Of a stretch of DNA of 25,771 nucleotides, positions 1-7,959 are shown piece after piece. The translations under genes were made by a program, and so were the position numbers. The notes below the pieces were generated by a model, which saw only the letters and a program-made list of their open reading frames with translations, made no database searches and had not been told where the DNA came from. The stretch comes from JAAEUE01 sp039180225 (GTDB taxonomy: Bacteria; Pseudomonadota; Alphaproteobacteria; Rhizobiales; CAJQND01), in assembly GCA_039180225.1 (NCBI GenBank), contig JBCDDQ010000021.1, positions 1 to 25,771 on the forward strand, written 5' to 3'. Within the stretch, counting starts at the first letter, position 1, and every line of letters starts with the position of its first letter.

Positions 1-122
1 GGATCTTCAAACCTCTGCTGGCGGTTCTGTCGGCTCTGGATTCTCTCGTCTTGAAAATCCCCGGCGTGCAGCTGATGGCCTGGCAAATGATTTTCTTCCT
101 CAGCAAGCCAAAAGAGAGATGA
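1..122 (+). CDS. C-terminal tail of an upstream gene, probably a SAM-dependent methyltransferase (5' cut by window edge)
   Basis: An open frame read from base 3 gives 39 residues and stops at the TGA at 120-122. That stop overlaps the ATG of the aldo/keto reductase as ATGA, so the two genes are probably translationally coupled. The visible tail contains a leucine-rich stretch, then PGVQLMAWQMIFFLSKP and a short basic end. This resembles the last strand and tail of class I methyltransferases that sit in polysaccharide operons. The SAM-binding part lies outside the window, so the family call is an inference from the tail alone. That a gene ends here is well supported by the overlap and the absence of stops. 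Confidence 0.4.
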   Translation, partial: IFKPLLAVLSALDSLVLKIPGVQLMAWQMIFFLSKPKER

Positions 123-1093
123 CCGTTTCCACGGTTGAACTTGGAAAAACTGGAATGCGCGTGCCCAGAATAATGCTGGGCGCTGAGGCTTTGGGTGGGC
201 ACGATTGGGGTGATCTGGATATTGCGAGCGTTGAGCGCGCCATCGAAAGCGCCATTGAGCGCGGGCTCAAGTTTTTCGACGTGGCTGACTGCTACGGCTT
301 GGGCCAGGCGGAAGCGCGCCTGGGCCAGATTGTCAAAACCAAGCGTGATCAGGTGGTTATTGCCACAAAGTTCGGCGTTCGGGTGAACAATGGCAAAACC
401 ACCATCGACACCTCACCGGAGTATCTTCAGACAGCGCTCGAGGCGAGCCTGAGGCGGCTGGGAACCGACACGATCGACCTTTATCAGGTGCATTGGCCGG
501 ACGGCGTAACCCCGATTGGCGAGGTGTTCGACGCCCTTGAGCGGCACCGGGCCGCGGGCAAAATCCGGGCCTTCGGGGTTTCCAACATTCCGCTCAGCGA
601 TGTGGCGCTTCATCCTCTCCCCTGGCATTTGGCGAGCTTTTCCTTTGAGTACAGCCTGGCCAACCGGGACCATGAGGGCGAGATCAGAAAAACCCTGTCG
701 CGTGCTCCTCTCAGCTTCCTGTCCTGGGGCACGCTGGGCCAGGGGGTGCTGAGCGGCAAATACTCTGAGACCAGCCGGTTTGCAGCCAATGACCGGCGGA
801 GCAAGGCTCACTGGAAAAACTTTCACAACAACACGCTAAACAAGAATCTTCAGATTGTAGATACGATGCGTTGTATTGCCGATGAACTGGCGCCCAACGC
901 GCCGCCTCTCACGGCCATCGCAATCGCCTGGAACCTGCACACGCTCCCAGGCAGCATCGCTATTGCGGGCGCAAAAAACCCGGCCCAAGTGGATGAGAAC
1001 GCGCTTGCCCTGGAGCTGACACTACCGTCCTGGGCCCTCGACCGTCTGGAGACAGTGTCTGCGCCATCTGAGCGCTTGGCCGAAGCGGGGTGA
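119..1093 (+). CDS. aldo/keto reductase family oxidoreductase
   Basis: A 324-residue protein of normal AKR length, expected to be a cytosolic NAD(P)H-dependent carbonyl reductase with a TIM-barrel fold. The catalytic tetrad is visible: D54 and Y59 in DVADCYG, K84 in IATKFG, and H125 in YQVHWPD. The family block GKIRAFGVSN follows at about 147-156, and a cofactor-binding end (IAIAGAKNP) lies near residues 280-290. The ATG overlaps the previous stop by ATGA, and the stop overlaps the next GTG by GTGA, so it belongs to the same transcript as the sugar transferase. AKRs in glycan operons usually reduce a keto-sugar or a related carbonyl. That role is inferred from context, and the substrate is unknown. 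Confidence 0.9.
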   Translation: MTVSTVELGKTGMRVPRIMLGAEALGGHDWGDLDIASVERAIESAIERGLKFFDVADCYGLGQAEARLGQIVKTKRDQVVIATKFGVRVNNGKTTIDTSPEYLQTALEASLRRLGTDTIDLYQVHWPDGVTPIGEVFDALERHRAAGKIRAFGVSNIPLSDVALHPLPWHLASFSFEYSLANRDHEGEIRKTLSRAPLSFLSWGTLGQGVLSGKYSETSRFAANDRRSKAHWKNFHNNTLNKNLQIVDTMRCIADELAPNAPPLTAIAIAWNLHTLPGSIAIAGAKNPAQVDENALALELTLPSWALDRLETVSAPSERLAEAG

Positions 1094-1836
1094 TCGGCGT
1101 GCGGCGGGCCTTTGATATCCTTCTCTCGGCGGTTTGCTTGTGCCTGAGCTTGCCCATTATTGCGCTTGCGCTCCTGGGTGTCTGGCTGCAGGACAGGCGA
1201 ACCCCCATCTACACCTCCTGGCGCGTGGGCAAAGACGAAAAGCCCTTTCGCTTCTACAAGATCCGGACCATGGTGGTGGATGCCAGCAAGGCCGGACGTC
1301 ACACCACCAGCAGCGATGATCCGAATGTGACGGCGCTGGGACGTTTCCTGCGCCGGGCCAAGGTGGATGAGCTGCTGCAGTTCTGGACCATCATTCAGGG
1401 CCAAATGAGCCTGGTGGGCCCGCGCCCCAACACGCCTGCGGTGATCAAGGTTTACACACCACAGGAGCGCGGTGTCTTCCAAGTCAAACCGGGGCTCACG
1501 GACTTCTCCTCCATTGTTTTCAGCGATCTGGACACACTGATGGCCGGCGCAAAGGATGTGAATGCTGCCTACGATCAGACCATCAGACCCTGGAAGAGCC
1601 GGCTTGGGCTGTTTTATGTGGCCAACGCGTCGCTCTGGCTGGACATCCAACTGCTCGGCCTGACCGCGCTCAACTTCATCAACCGGCCTCTGGCGCTGAA
1701 GGGCGTGGTGTCCATTCTGCAGCGCCTCAACGCGCCGCAAGAGCTGATCCATGTTGCCGCCCGTCATGAGCCGCCTGCTGCTTGCGCGCCGCCCGGCGAC
1801 CATGGCGCGAATCTCTCGCAAATGGCACATCATTAA
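1090..1836 (+). CDS. monotopic phosphoglycosyl transferase (bacterial sugar transferase, WcaJ/PglC-like)
   Basis: A 248-residue protein of the bacterial sugar transferase family. It moves a sugar-1-phosphate from a nucleotide sugar to undecaprenyl phosphate at the inner face of the cytoplasmic membrane, the first step of repeat-unit assembly. The single re-entrant hydrophobic helix is at about 8-32. The family motifs follow in order: KIRTM (57-61), the catalytic Asp-Glu dyad D93-E94 in AKVDELLQFW, SLVGPRPN (107-114) and KPGLTD (133-138). It is the short, catalytic-core-only form, without the N-terminal CoA-binding-like domain of long WcaJ proteins. The start is a GTG overlapping the reductase stop. 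The last 25 residues (Pro/Ala/His rich) are not typical of the family. Confidence 0.93.
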   Translation: MIGVRRAFDILLSAVCLCLSLPIIALALLGVWLQDRRTPIYTSWRVGKDEKPFRFYKIRTMVVDASKAGRHTTSSDDPNVTALGRFLRRAKVDELLQFWTIIQGQMSLVGPRPNTPAVIKVYTPQERGVFQVKPGLTDFSSIVFSDLDTLMAGAKDVNAAYDQTIRPWKSRLGLFYVANASLWLDIQLLGLTALNFINRPLALKGVVSILQRLNAPQELIHVAARHEPPAACAPPGDHGANLSQMAHH

Positions 1837-1880
1837 GCGATGGGCGCACGGTTCACCGCGGGTGTGAACGCAAGCCGCCA

Positions 1881-1887
1881 AAGGAGA
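1881..1887 (+). promoter_or_regulatory. ribosome binding site fixing the E1 alpha start
   Basis: AAGGAGA lies 5 bases before the ATG at 1893. It selects that ATG over the longer in-frame possibility opening at 1782, which would overlap the sugar transferase by 55 bases and add 37 residues unlike the family. Confidence 0.75.
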
Positions 1888-1892
1888 CCTGC

Positions 1893-2948
1893 ATGGAGTT
1901 GAGGACCACGCTGGGCGCGCTGGCCGACCCCCATTCCCCCATCGAGCCGCTTGAGCTGCGCAACCTGCCCGCCAGCCAACTGACGGAAGATCTGCGCACC
2001 ATGGTGCGTATTCGTCAGGCTGAAGCCGCCGTGGGCGACATGGTGGAAAGCGGGGAAGCAAAGTGCCCGTGCCACCTTGGCATCGGCCAGGAAGGCGTTG
2101 CTGTGGGGATCTGCGGGGCGCTGACGGCCAAAGACCGGCTCTATGGTGGTCACCGAGCTCACTCCCAATACATCGCCCTGGGCGGCGATCTGACGGCCAT
2201 GTTCGCAGAGATCCTGGGCAAGCAAACCGGCACCTCAAAGGGCATGGGCGGGTCCATGCATCTATACGCCCCCGAAACGGGATTCCATGGCTCGGTTCCC
2301 ATCGTGGCCGGCACGGTTCCCGTTGCGGTGGGGGCAGCCTTGGCCGCCAAGATGGATGGATCAGACGTGGTGGCGGTGCCGGTTTTCGGCGACGGGGCCT
2401 GTGAAGAAGGCGGGGTCCATGAGGCGCTGAACATGGCCAGCATCATGACGCTGCCCGTGGTTTTCGTGGTGGAGAACAATCTTTACTCCAGCCATTTGGA
2501 CATAAATCTCCGCCAGCCCTTTGACAGCGTGGCCCGGTTCGCGCAGGCCCACGGCATTGAGACCGAGGTGGTGGACGGCAATGATGTGGTCGCCACGAGG
2601 CTCGCCATGGAGCGCCTGGTGGCGCGCGCCCGGCGCGGCGAAGGCCCGGGCTTTCTGGAGGCCGTCACATATCGCTGGCGCGGCCATGTGGGCCACCGGG
2701 AGGACATTGATGTGGGCGTCAGGCGCAGTTCTGAAGAAGTGGCTGCCTGGCGCGCCCGAGATCCGATCCAGCGTCTGGTGGACGCCCTTATCAGCCGCAA
2801 AGACCTGGGCGAAGGGGAATTCGACGCCATCACCACACACGTGCAAGGGGAAGTGGACAGCGCCCTCGCAGCAGCCCGCCAGGCCGACTATCCGCCCGTC
2901 AAGGCGCTGCTCGACATGGTCTATGCCCACGCGGCAGGAGGGCGCTGA
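1893..2948 (+). CDS. TPP-dependent 2-oxoacid dehydrogenase-type E1 component, alpha subunit
   Basis: A 351-residue protein that matches E1 alpha subunits of the pyruvate/acetoin/branched-chain dehydrogenase family. These use thiamine diphosphate to decarboxylate a 2-oxo acid. The TPP motif is complete, running from GDGACEEGG (166-174) to ENN (194-196). GGHRAHSQY (85-93), KGMGGSMHL (116-124) and RWRGHVGH (261-268) are the other family blocks. The start at 1893 has a strong Shine-Dalgarno sequence. The stop is one base from the beta subunit start, so the two are co-translated. No E2 (lipoyl acyltransferase) or E3 gene lies in the window, and the neighbours are glycan genes. A carboligation role on a sugar precursor is therefore possible but unproven. 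Confidence 0.93.
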   Translation: MELRTTLGALADPHSPIEPLELRNLPASQLTEDLRTMVRIRQAEAAVGDMVESGEAKCPCHLGIGQEGVAVGICGALTAKDRLYGGHRAHSQYIALGGDLTAMFAEILGKQTGTSKGMGGSMHLYAPETGFHGSVPIVAGTVPVAVGAALAAKMDGSDVVAVPVFGDGACEEGGVHEALNMASIMTLPVVFVVENNLYSSHLDINLRQPFDSVARFAQAHGIETEVVDGNDVVATRLAMERLVARARRGEGPGFLEAVTYRWRGHVGHREDIDVGVRRSSEEVAAWRARDPIQRLVDALISRKDLGEGEFDAITTHVQGEVDSALAAARQADYPPVKALLDMVYAHAAGGR

Positions 2949-2949
2949 T

Positions 2950-3930
2950 ATGGCGGTGATGAGCTATGCGGACGGCATCCTGGACGGGTTCCGGTATCTT
3001 TTAAGGACTTATCCAAAGTGCTTCACCATTGGCCAGGGCCTTTGGAGCCCCTGGTATGTGGGCACGACCATGAAGGATTTGGACGAGGAATTCGGCAAGG
3101 AGCGCGTGATCGACACGCCTGTCTCTGAGCTTGCCACAACCGGTGCGGCCATCGGCGCGTCCTTGCACGGCTATCGCCCCATTGTCATCCACCCGCGCAT
3201 GGATTTCATGCTTCTCGCCAGTGACCCGATCGTCAACCAGGCGGCAAAATGGCGTCACATGCTGGGCGGCGGCGTGTCGCCAGCGGTGACCATCCGCTCC
3301 ATCATCAACCGGGGCGGTGAGCAGGGCGCTCAGCACAGTCAGGCTCTCCACGCCTGGTACGCGCACATTCCCGGCCTCAGGGTCGTGATGCCCGCAACAC
3401 CGGCTGATGCGCGCGACCTGCTTATATCTGCCACCCTGTGCGATGATCCGGTGATCTACATTGATGACCGCTGGTGCTACGAATGGACGGATGATGTGGG
3501 GCCCATCAGCGAACAGCCCCTGGAACAGCAGGGGCCGAAGGTGCTCCGGCCGGGCACGGATGTCACCATCGCAGCGGCCGGCTACTCCACGCGCCTGGCC
3601 CTTGATGCCGCCGATGTATTGGAGGCGTCAGGTGTGTCGGCCGAGGTGGTCGATGTGCGCGTTCTCAATCCTTTCGATCCCGATCCCATCGTTCGGTCGG
3701 TGGAAAAGACGGGCCGCTTTGCAGCCATTGATGGCGGCTGGTCAACGTGTGGGTTTTCTGCAGAGCTCCTGGCCACCGTGGCGGAGAAGGTCGCACCGCA
3801 AATGCTCAAAGCGCCCTCCGTGCGCATCACCCTGCCGGACGCACCTGCCCCCACCAGCAAGGCGCTGGAAGAGGTGTATTATCCCGACGACAACATCATC
3901 GCGGAGCGATTGCGCGCTCTGGCCGCCTAG
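2950..3930 (+). CDS. TPP-dependent 2-oxoacid dehydrogenase-type E1 component, beta subunit
   Basis: A 326-residue partner of the preceding alpha subunit. An alpha2beta2 tetramer is expected, with TPP bound at the interface. The conserved glutamate that activates TPP is E60 in DTPVSE. The family blocks RMDFMLLA (83-90), IVNQAAKWR (94-102), GAQHSQ (126-131, with H129) and HIPGLRVVMPATP (139-151) are all present. The C-terminal transketolase-like domain contains VDVRVLNPFD and a glycine-rich GGWSTCG block. The ATG at 2950 is chosen because it directly follows the alpha stop and matches family length. A longer frame back to 2521 would lie inside the alpha gene. Specificity (pyruvate, branched-chain or other 2-oxo acid) cannot be read from sequence. 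Confidence 0.92.
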   Translation: MAVMSYADGILDGFRYLLRTYPKCFTIGQGLWSPWYVGTTMKDLDEEFGKERVIDTPVSELATTGAAIGASLHGYRPIVIHPRMDFMLLASDPIVNQAAKWRHMLGGGVSPAVTIRSIINRGGEQGAQHSQALHAWYAHIPGLRVVMPATPADARDLLISATLCDDPVIYIDDRWCYEWTDDVGPISEQPLEQQGPKVLRPGTDVTIAAAGYSTRLALDAADVLEASGVSAEVVDVRVLNPFDPDPIVRSVEKTGRFAAIDGGWSTCGFSAELLATVAEKVAPQMLKAPSVRITLPDAPAPTSKALEEVYYPDDNIIAERLRALAA

Positions 3931-3951
3931 CCTGCCGCATGGTTGCCCCTC

Positions 3952-5223
3952 ATGCGGATATGGACCATCAAAATCGGAGAGCCCCTCCCCGGCGACAATG
4001 TGCGGTTGATGCGCTCCGGCATGATTACGCAAGAGCTTGCCGCCCGGGGCGCTGATGTGACGTGGTGGGTTTCCACCTTCAGCCACAATCATCCAGACAA
4101 GCAATATGTGGGCGAACCGGGCGAACATCGCCGCGTAATGAACGATGTCACATTGCGGTTTGTTCATGGCCCGCCCTACCAAGACAACGTGTCCCTGGCC
4201 CGTCTGCGCAACCACCGTGCCTTGGCGCTGGATTTCAGAGACCGGGCTCGCACGCTGCCCAAACCAGATTTGATTTTTTGCGCCTACCCCCCCATCGAGA
4301 TTGCCGACGAAGCAACCCAGTTTGGCGCCGAACATGGCGTTCCGGTTATTGTGGACATCAGAGACCTTTGGCCCGAGGCGTTTTTGTATGTCACGCCCTT
4401 CCCCCGTCCGCTCATGCGGCTTGCGCTTGAGCCAATCTATGCGCGCGCCCGGCGAACCCTGGCCGCCGCCACCGGCCTGACCGCAATAACAGCACCCTAT
4501 CTGGAGCGCGGATTGGCCTTGGCCAACCGGCAGCGCCGGGAAACGGACGGGGTGTTTTATCACGCCTATGCCCGCAGTGACCTGCCCTCAGCCACACGCC
4601 AGACCGCAGAGCAGTTCTGGCGCCAGCAGGGATTGCGCTTTGAGGGCGATGAGAAAATTGCCTGCTTTTTTGGGAACCTGTCGGCCACCCCAGACCTCGA
4701 CACGCCCGTGGCAGCTCTGGAGCACCTGACCGGCCCGCTGAGAGACAATCTGAAGATGGTGATCTGTGGCTCCGGTGAAAAATTGCCCTGGCTGAAAGAA
4801 CAGGCCCGCAACCATCCGCAACTGATCTGCCCGGGCCGCGTGGGGCAGGCCGAAATCCGGGTGCTGTTGGAGCAGGCCCATTTGGGTTTGCTCATCTACC
4901 CCAACCGGCAGGACCTGCTGACCAATCTGCCCAACAAATTCGGAGAGTACCTGTCAGGATCACTGCCCATTCTGTCCACACTTGAAGGACTGTGCGCTGA
5001 GACGCTGATCGGGCACGATATCGGCGCGGTGGCGTCATCCGGCGACCCGGCCGGGTTTGCGCGGCAGCTCAACTCGCTGCTCACAGACGAACGCCGCCAT
5101 CACCACTTGGTTGCAAACGCTGCACGCACATTTACCGAACACTTCGACGCCAAGCAGGTCTACACGGCGTTCGCAGATCACCTCTTTGAGCTTGCAGACA
5201 AAGGCACAGCACCGGAGCGCTGA
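3952..5223 (+). CDS. glycosyltransferase family 4, WbuB-like
   Basis: A 423-residue GT-B glycosyltransferase, expected in the cytoplasm or on the inner membrane face, adding a sugar to the lipid-linked repeat unit. The N-terminus (IKIGEPLPGDNVRLMRSG, then DVTWWVSTFSHN) is characteristic of the WbuB group. The acceptor-domain block VDIRDLWPEAF is also present. The C-terminal donor domain has ICGSGEKLPWL, CPGRV and NLPNKFGEYL, where the usual E-x7-E signature is modified. The ATG at 3952 is preferred. A TTG nine bases upstream is possible, and neither has a convincing Shine-Dalgarno sequence. It is the last gene of the plus-strand operon, and its 3' end overlaps the convergent polymerase gene by 46 bases. 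Sugar specificity is not predicted. Confidence 0.88.
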   Translation: MRIWTIKIGEPLPGDNVRLMRSGMITQELAARGADVTWWVSTFSHNHPDKQYVGEPGEHRRVMNDVTLRFVHGPPYQDNVSLARLRNHRALALDFRDRARTLPKPDLIFCAYPPIEIADEATQFGAEHGVPVIVDIRDLWPEAFLYVTPFPRPLMRLALEPIYARARRTLAAATGLTAITAPYLERGLALANRQRRETDGVFYHAYARSDLPSATRQTAEQFWRQQGLRFEGDEKIACFFGNLSATPDLDTPVAALEHLTGPLRDNLKMVICGSGEKLPWLKEQARNHPQLICPGRVGQAEIRVLLEQAHLGLLIYPNRQDLLTNLPNKFGEYLSGSLPILSTLEGLCAETLIGHDIGAVASSGDPAGFARQLNSLLTDERRHHHLVANAARTFTEHFDAKQVYTAFADHLFELADKGTAPER

Positions 5224-6545
5224 CCGGCCGGGAGATTCTGCTGAACGGGCTGATCATCAATGCGGAACAGCCAGAGCATCAAGAGGATCAGCCCGAAACC
5301 CTGACTGAAATAGACGTTGGGCAGATCGGATGTGGTGAAGATGATTACAAAGCTTGGCAGCACCAACATGGTGCACAGGGCCCGGGTCCCCCTCATCTCA
5401 GCGATCTTGTCAACAAAGGCCAGGGTCAGTCCTGCAATCACGGCATAGATCACAACGCCGGCGGAGCCCGCGTTCATATAGCCCGAGCCAACCAATCCGG
5501 TATTGGCACTGCCGGTCGTGAACATGTGGCGGCCTACCAGCTGGGCCGGTGTCCAGTTGAAGTCATATTGGAACATCCCAAGTCCGATTTTTGAGTATGA
5601 CCAAAACAAGAATCCGTTCTTTGAAAAGAAATCATAGTAAAAATCATTCAGCTGAGCGGGGATAGACAGCACGCGAGCGAAGAACATCGTGAAGAACAAC
5701 GCCTCATAGTTCTGCATGACGTTGGTGTATTCGATGGTTCGAACGATGTAGTACATTCCGAGCGCAATAAACGCCAGTATGACGGCATAAAACCCGAATT
5801 TCGATTCTTGCGCCACCACTTTGTATATAGCCACACAAGCGATCGGCAGGATCGCGAACTTCTTGTGACCGGTTAACCCGAAAAATATGATCCCCAGAGC
5901 AAGCGGAATGAAGACCTGGAGGGAGTTTTTGCTGATGTTTATGATCGAAAGGAAAACAATAAAGATGAAGCCCAGGCCGATGCTGCCGGAGAGAAATTTA
6001 TCATAACGCTCTTCCAAAAGTGCCCTGCGAACATACACGTCACTTATTTTGAAGCTAAAGTGGTCGTACCCGAGCGTGTAAACCGCATAAACCAGCACGG
6101 TGAAGACGAACGCATAGATCACTTTCTCGTATGTGGAGAATTTCACGTTTCTCAAATTGGGCACATAAACTGGAATTCGCGCACAAAAGTACATCACGAA
6201 ATAGGCGATGACCGCGAGGACCACCACTTCTATGTATCCTCCTGAGTTGTAGGTAAACGACAGCTGGGGAACCAAAAGCAGGATCACGTAAAAGAACATG
6301 ATCATGGAAGATGGCTTCTTATTCACAGTAATGAAAAGCGATACGACGATGATCGTGATCAGTGCGATACCCAATTTGTGCACATCTCTATCGATCGTAA
6401 ATCCGCGATAGCCGAATATCGGAGATATATATTTTTCGTACAGGACGGACAGAACCAGAAAGTACACGCTCAACAGAGCGGCAATGGCAAACTTGTTAAA
6501 CACAAACCCCATGAAAAATGAGGATGCGCCCTCCGGTTGGCTCAT
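5178..6545 (-). CDS. wzy: Wzy-like O-antigen/polysaccharide polymerase (multi-spanning membrane protein)
   Basis: A 455-residue, very hydrophobic protein with about ten to twelve membrane spans and few conserved motifs, as expected for Wzy polymerases, which join repeat units at the periplasmic face. The first span follows MSQPEGASSFFMGFVF. A longer periplasmic-type loop containing NWTPAQLVGRH and GSANTGLVGSGY lies near residues 340-380, and such loops often carry the active site. Base composition falls to about 40 percent GC in sampled 60-base lines here, against about 65 percent in the plus-strand operon, which is common for wzy. The ATG at 6545 is 10 bases after the flippase stop. The longer open frame upstream would run inside that gene. 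The call rests on topology, size and position after wzx rather than on residue motifs. Confidence 0.75.
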   Translation of the reverse strand: MSQPEGASSFFMGFVFNKFAIAALLSVYFLVLSVLYEKYISPIFGYRGFTIDRDVHKLGIALITIIVVSLFITVNKKPSSMIMFFYVILLLVPQLSFTYNSGGYIEVVVLAVIAYFVMYFCARIPVYVPNLRNVKFSTYEKVIYAFVFTVLVYAVYTLGYDHFSFKISDVYVRRALLEERYDKFLSGSIGLGFIFIVFLSIINISKNSLQVFIPLALGIIFFGLTGHKKFAILPIACVAIYKVVAQESKFGFYAVILAFIALGMYYIVRTIEYTNVMQNYEALFFTMFFARVLSIPAQLNDFYYDFFSKNGFLFWSYSKIGLGMFQYDFNWTPAQLVGRHMFTTGSANTGLVGSGYMNAGSAGVVIYAVIAGLTLAFVDKIAEMRGTRALCTMLVLPSFVIIFTTSDLPNVYFSQGFGLILLMLWLFRIDDQPVQQNLPAGQRSGAVPLSASSKR

Positions 6546-6555
6546 GCTGGGGGAT

Positions 6556-7959
6556 CTAGCCGACATTGCTGAGGCCTTTGGATTCTGCCAGCATCTGCTT
6601 AGACGGATTCGGGGCCCGAAGCACCTCGCCATCATGGCGGCGAACCAGATAGATGGCGTACCCAACGCCGGTGAGATAGGCGCAGGTCTCAACCCCCACG
6701 AGGCCGAACACAAAGGTCTCAAAAGAAACACTCTGCGCATAAGCAACCAAACACATCCCGCAGAGACCCAGGAAGCGTAGAAGATTGATCAGCACAAGAT
6801 AGAACCTCTCGCGCATCAAGATCGGCACAAAGCCAATGGTGACATTGAGAAAGTACGCAAAGCCATAAAGACAATAGATCTTCAACGTTTGCGCCGAGCC
6901 CGCCCACAGGTCGCCGAACACCACATCAACCAACCAGGAGCCCGACATGGCGATCAGCCCAAAGCCCACAGCGCCCACGAGACTGAGAACGAACAGATAG
7001 GTGGAGAGCTGCGCGGCCAGAACCTTTTTGGAGTGGTAGGCCGTGCTCACATGGCGATTGACGATGGGTGCCAAAGACGCACCGGCCACCATGACCGGCA
7101 GGAACACCAAGCGACCCGCCAGGGCCACCCAACCGGCGGGAACGGCTCCATAAAGTGCGGTTGTGGCCCACAACGGAATCTGCCGGCTTATAAGGTCCAA
7201 CGTTTGGGAGAAGCTGACGGCTGAGAGAAATTCGGTGTTGGCGCGCATTTCCTGCCAGCTTCTTCGCCACCGGGTGGGCCAAAGAAACGGACGCAAGCGC
7301 AACGGAACATATGTGTATCCCAACAAGATAGCGGCCAGTAATGCCAGCGCGGTCGCCACGAGCAACATGAGCCCATTGGCCGGCGCTGCGTCCGGCCACA
7401 TGTATCCAAAGACTATTGCGACCAGCACAAATCCCACCGGACGCATAAGGTGCATCACCGCAGCCCCTTTGAGCGCATTCAGCCGGACCAGCCAGTTGCG
7501 CATCACCAGGAAGACGCCGAACAGGAGGACCAGTCCCGCCGTGATGGCGAAGACCGGCAGAGCGGGGATCGCATGCCCTGGTGTCCAGCCCGTCAGCCAA
7601 TGCACCGCCAGACCGAGTGGAAACACCGCCAGGCAGACCAACAGGCTGAGGAGGAACAAGCCGGATGTGAGCCGGGCCGCCAGAGACACATGCCGCATGG
7701 TCGGGATGACAGCCTCAAGCTTCAATGTTGCCAGAATCAGCAGCACATAGCCGATGGATAAGATCAGCGAATACTCGCCAAACGCTTCCGGGCCATAGAT
7801 GCGCAATATCACCGGCAAGGACACGAACGTAACCAGATGGCCGATCACAGCCGCACTGGCAAGCCTGACCGATTGGGTGGGCTGAACAAGCTCACTTAAG
7901 GCGGTGAGACGGCGCAGAATGCCGGGCTGGCCAAGCGCTATGTCAGGCTGCGGATTCAA
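6556..7959 (-). CDS. wzx: Wzx-like lipid-linked oligosaccharide flippase (MATE/PST superfamily)
   Basis: A 467-residue membrane protein with about twelve hydrophobic spans. Opening features include SVRLASAAVIGHLVTF and LRIYGPEAFGEYSL, typical of the oligosaccharide flippase family that moves undecaprenyl-pyrophosphate-linked repeats to the periplasmic face. The start is a TTG at 7959 that overlaps the end of the fusion gene by 17 bases. A GAAGG at 7969-7973, nine bases upstream, supports it, and no better in-frame start precedes the first span. The polymerase gene starts 10 bases after its stop, giving the usual wzx-wzy order. The transported glycan is inferred to be the product of this locus. 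Confidence 0.88.
   Translation of the reverse strand: MNPQPDIALGQPGILRRLTALSELVQPTQSVRLASAAVIGHLVTFVSLPVILRIYGPEAFGEYSLILSIGYVLLILATLKLEAVIPTMRHVSLAARLTSGLFLLSLLVCLAVFPLGLAVHWLTGWTPGHAIPALPVFAITAGLVLLFGVFLVMRNWLVRLNALKGAAVMHLMRPVGFVLVAIVFGYMWPDAAPANGLMLLVATALALLAAILLGYTYVPLRLRPFLWPTRWRRSWQEMRANTEFLSAVSFSQTLDLISRQIPLWATTALYGAVPAGWVALAGRLVFLPVMVAGASLAPIVNRHVSTAYHSKKVLAAQLSTYLFVLSLVGAVGFGLIAMSGSWLVDVVFGDLWAGSAQTLKIYCLYGFAYFLNVTIGFVPILMRERFYLVLINLLRFLGLCGMCLVAYAQSVSFETFVFGLVGVETCAYLTGVGYAIYLVRRHDGEVLRAPNPSKQMLAESKGLSNVG

Noticed and set aside
850..2238. Long open frame of 462 codons on the minus strand
   Set aside because: Antisense to the reductase, sugar transferase and E1 alpha genes. Composition is Arg/Pro/Ser-rich with no recognisable domain, a usual shadow in GC-rich DNA.
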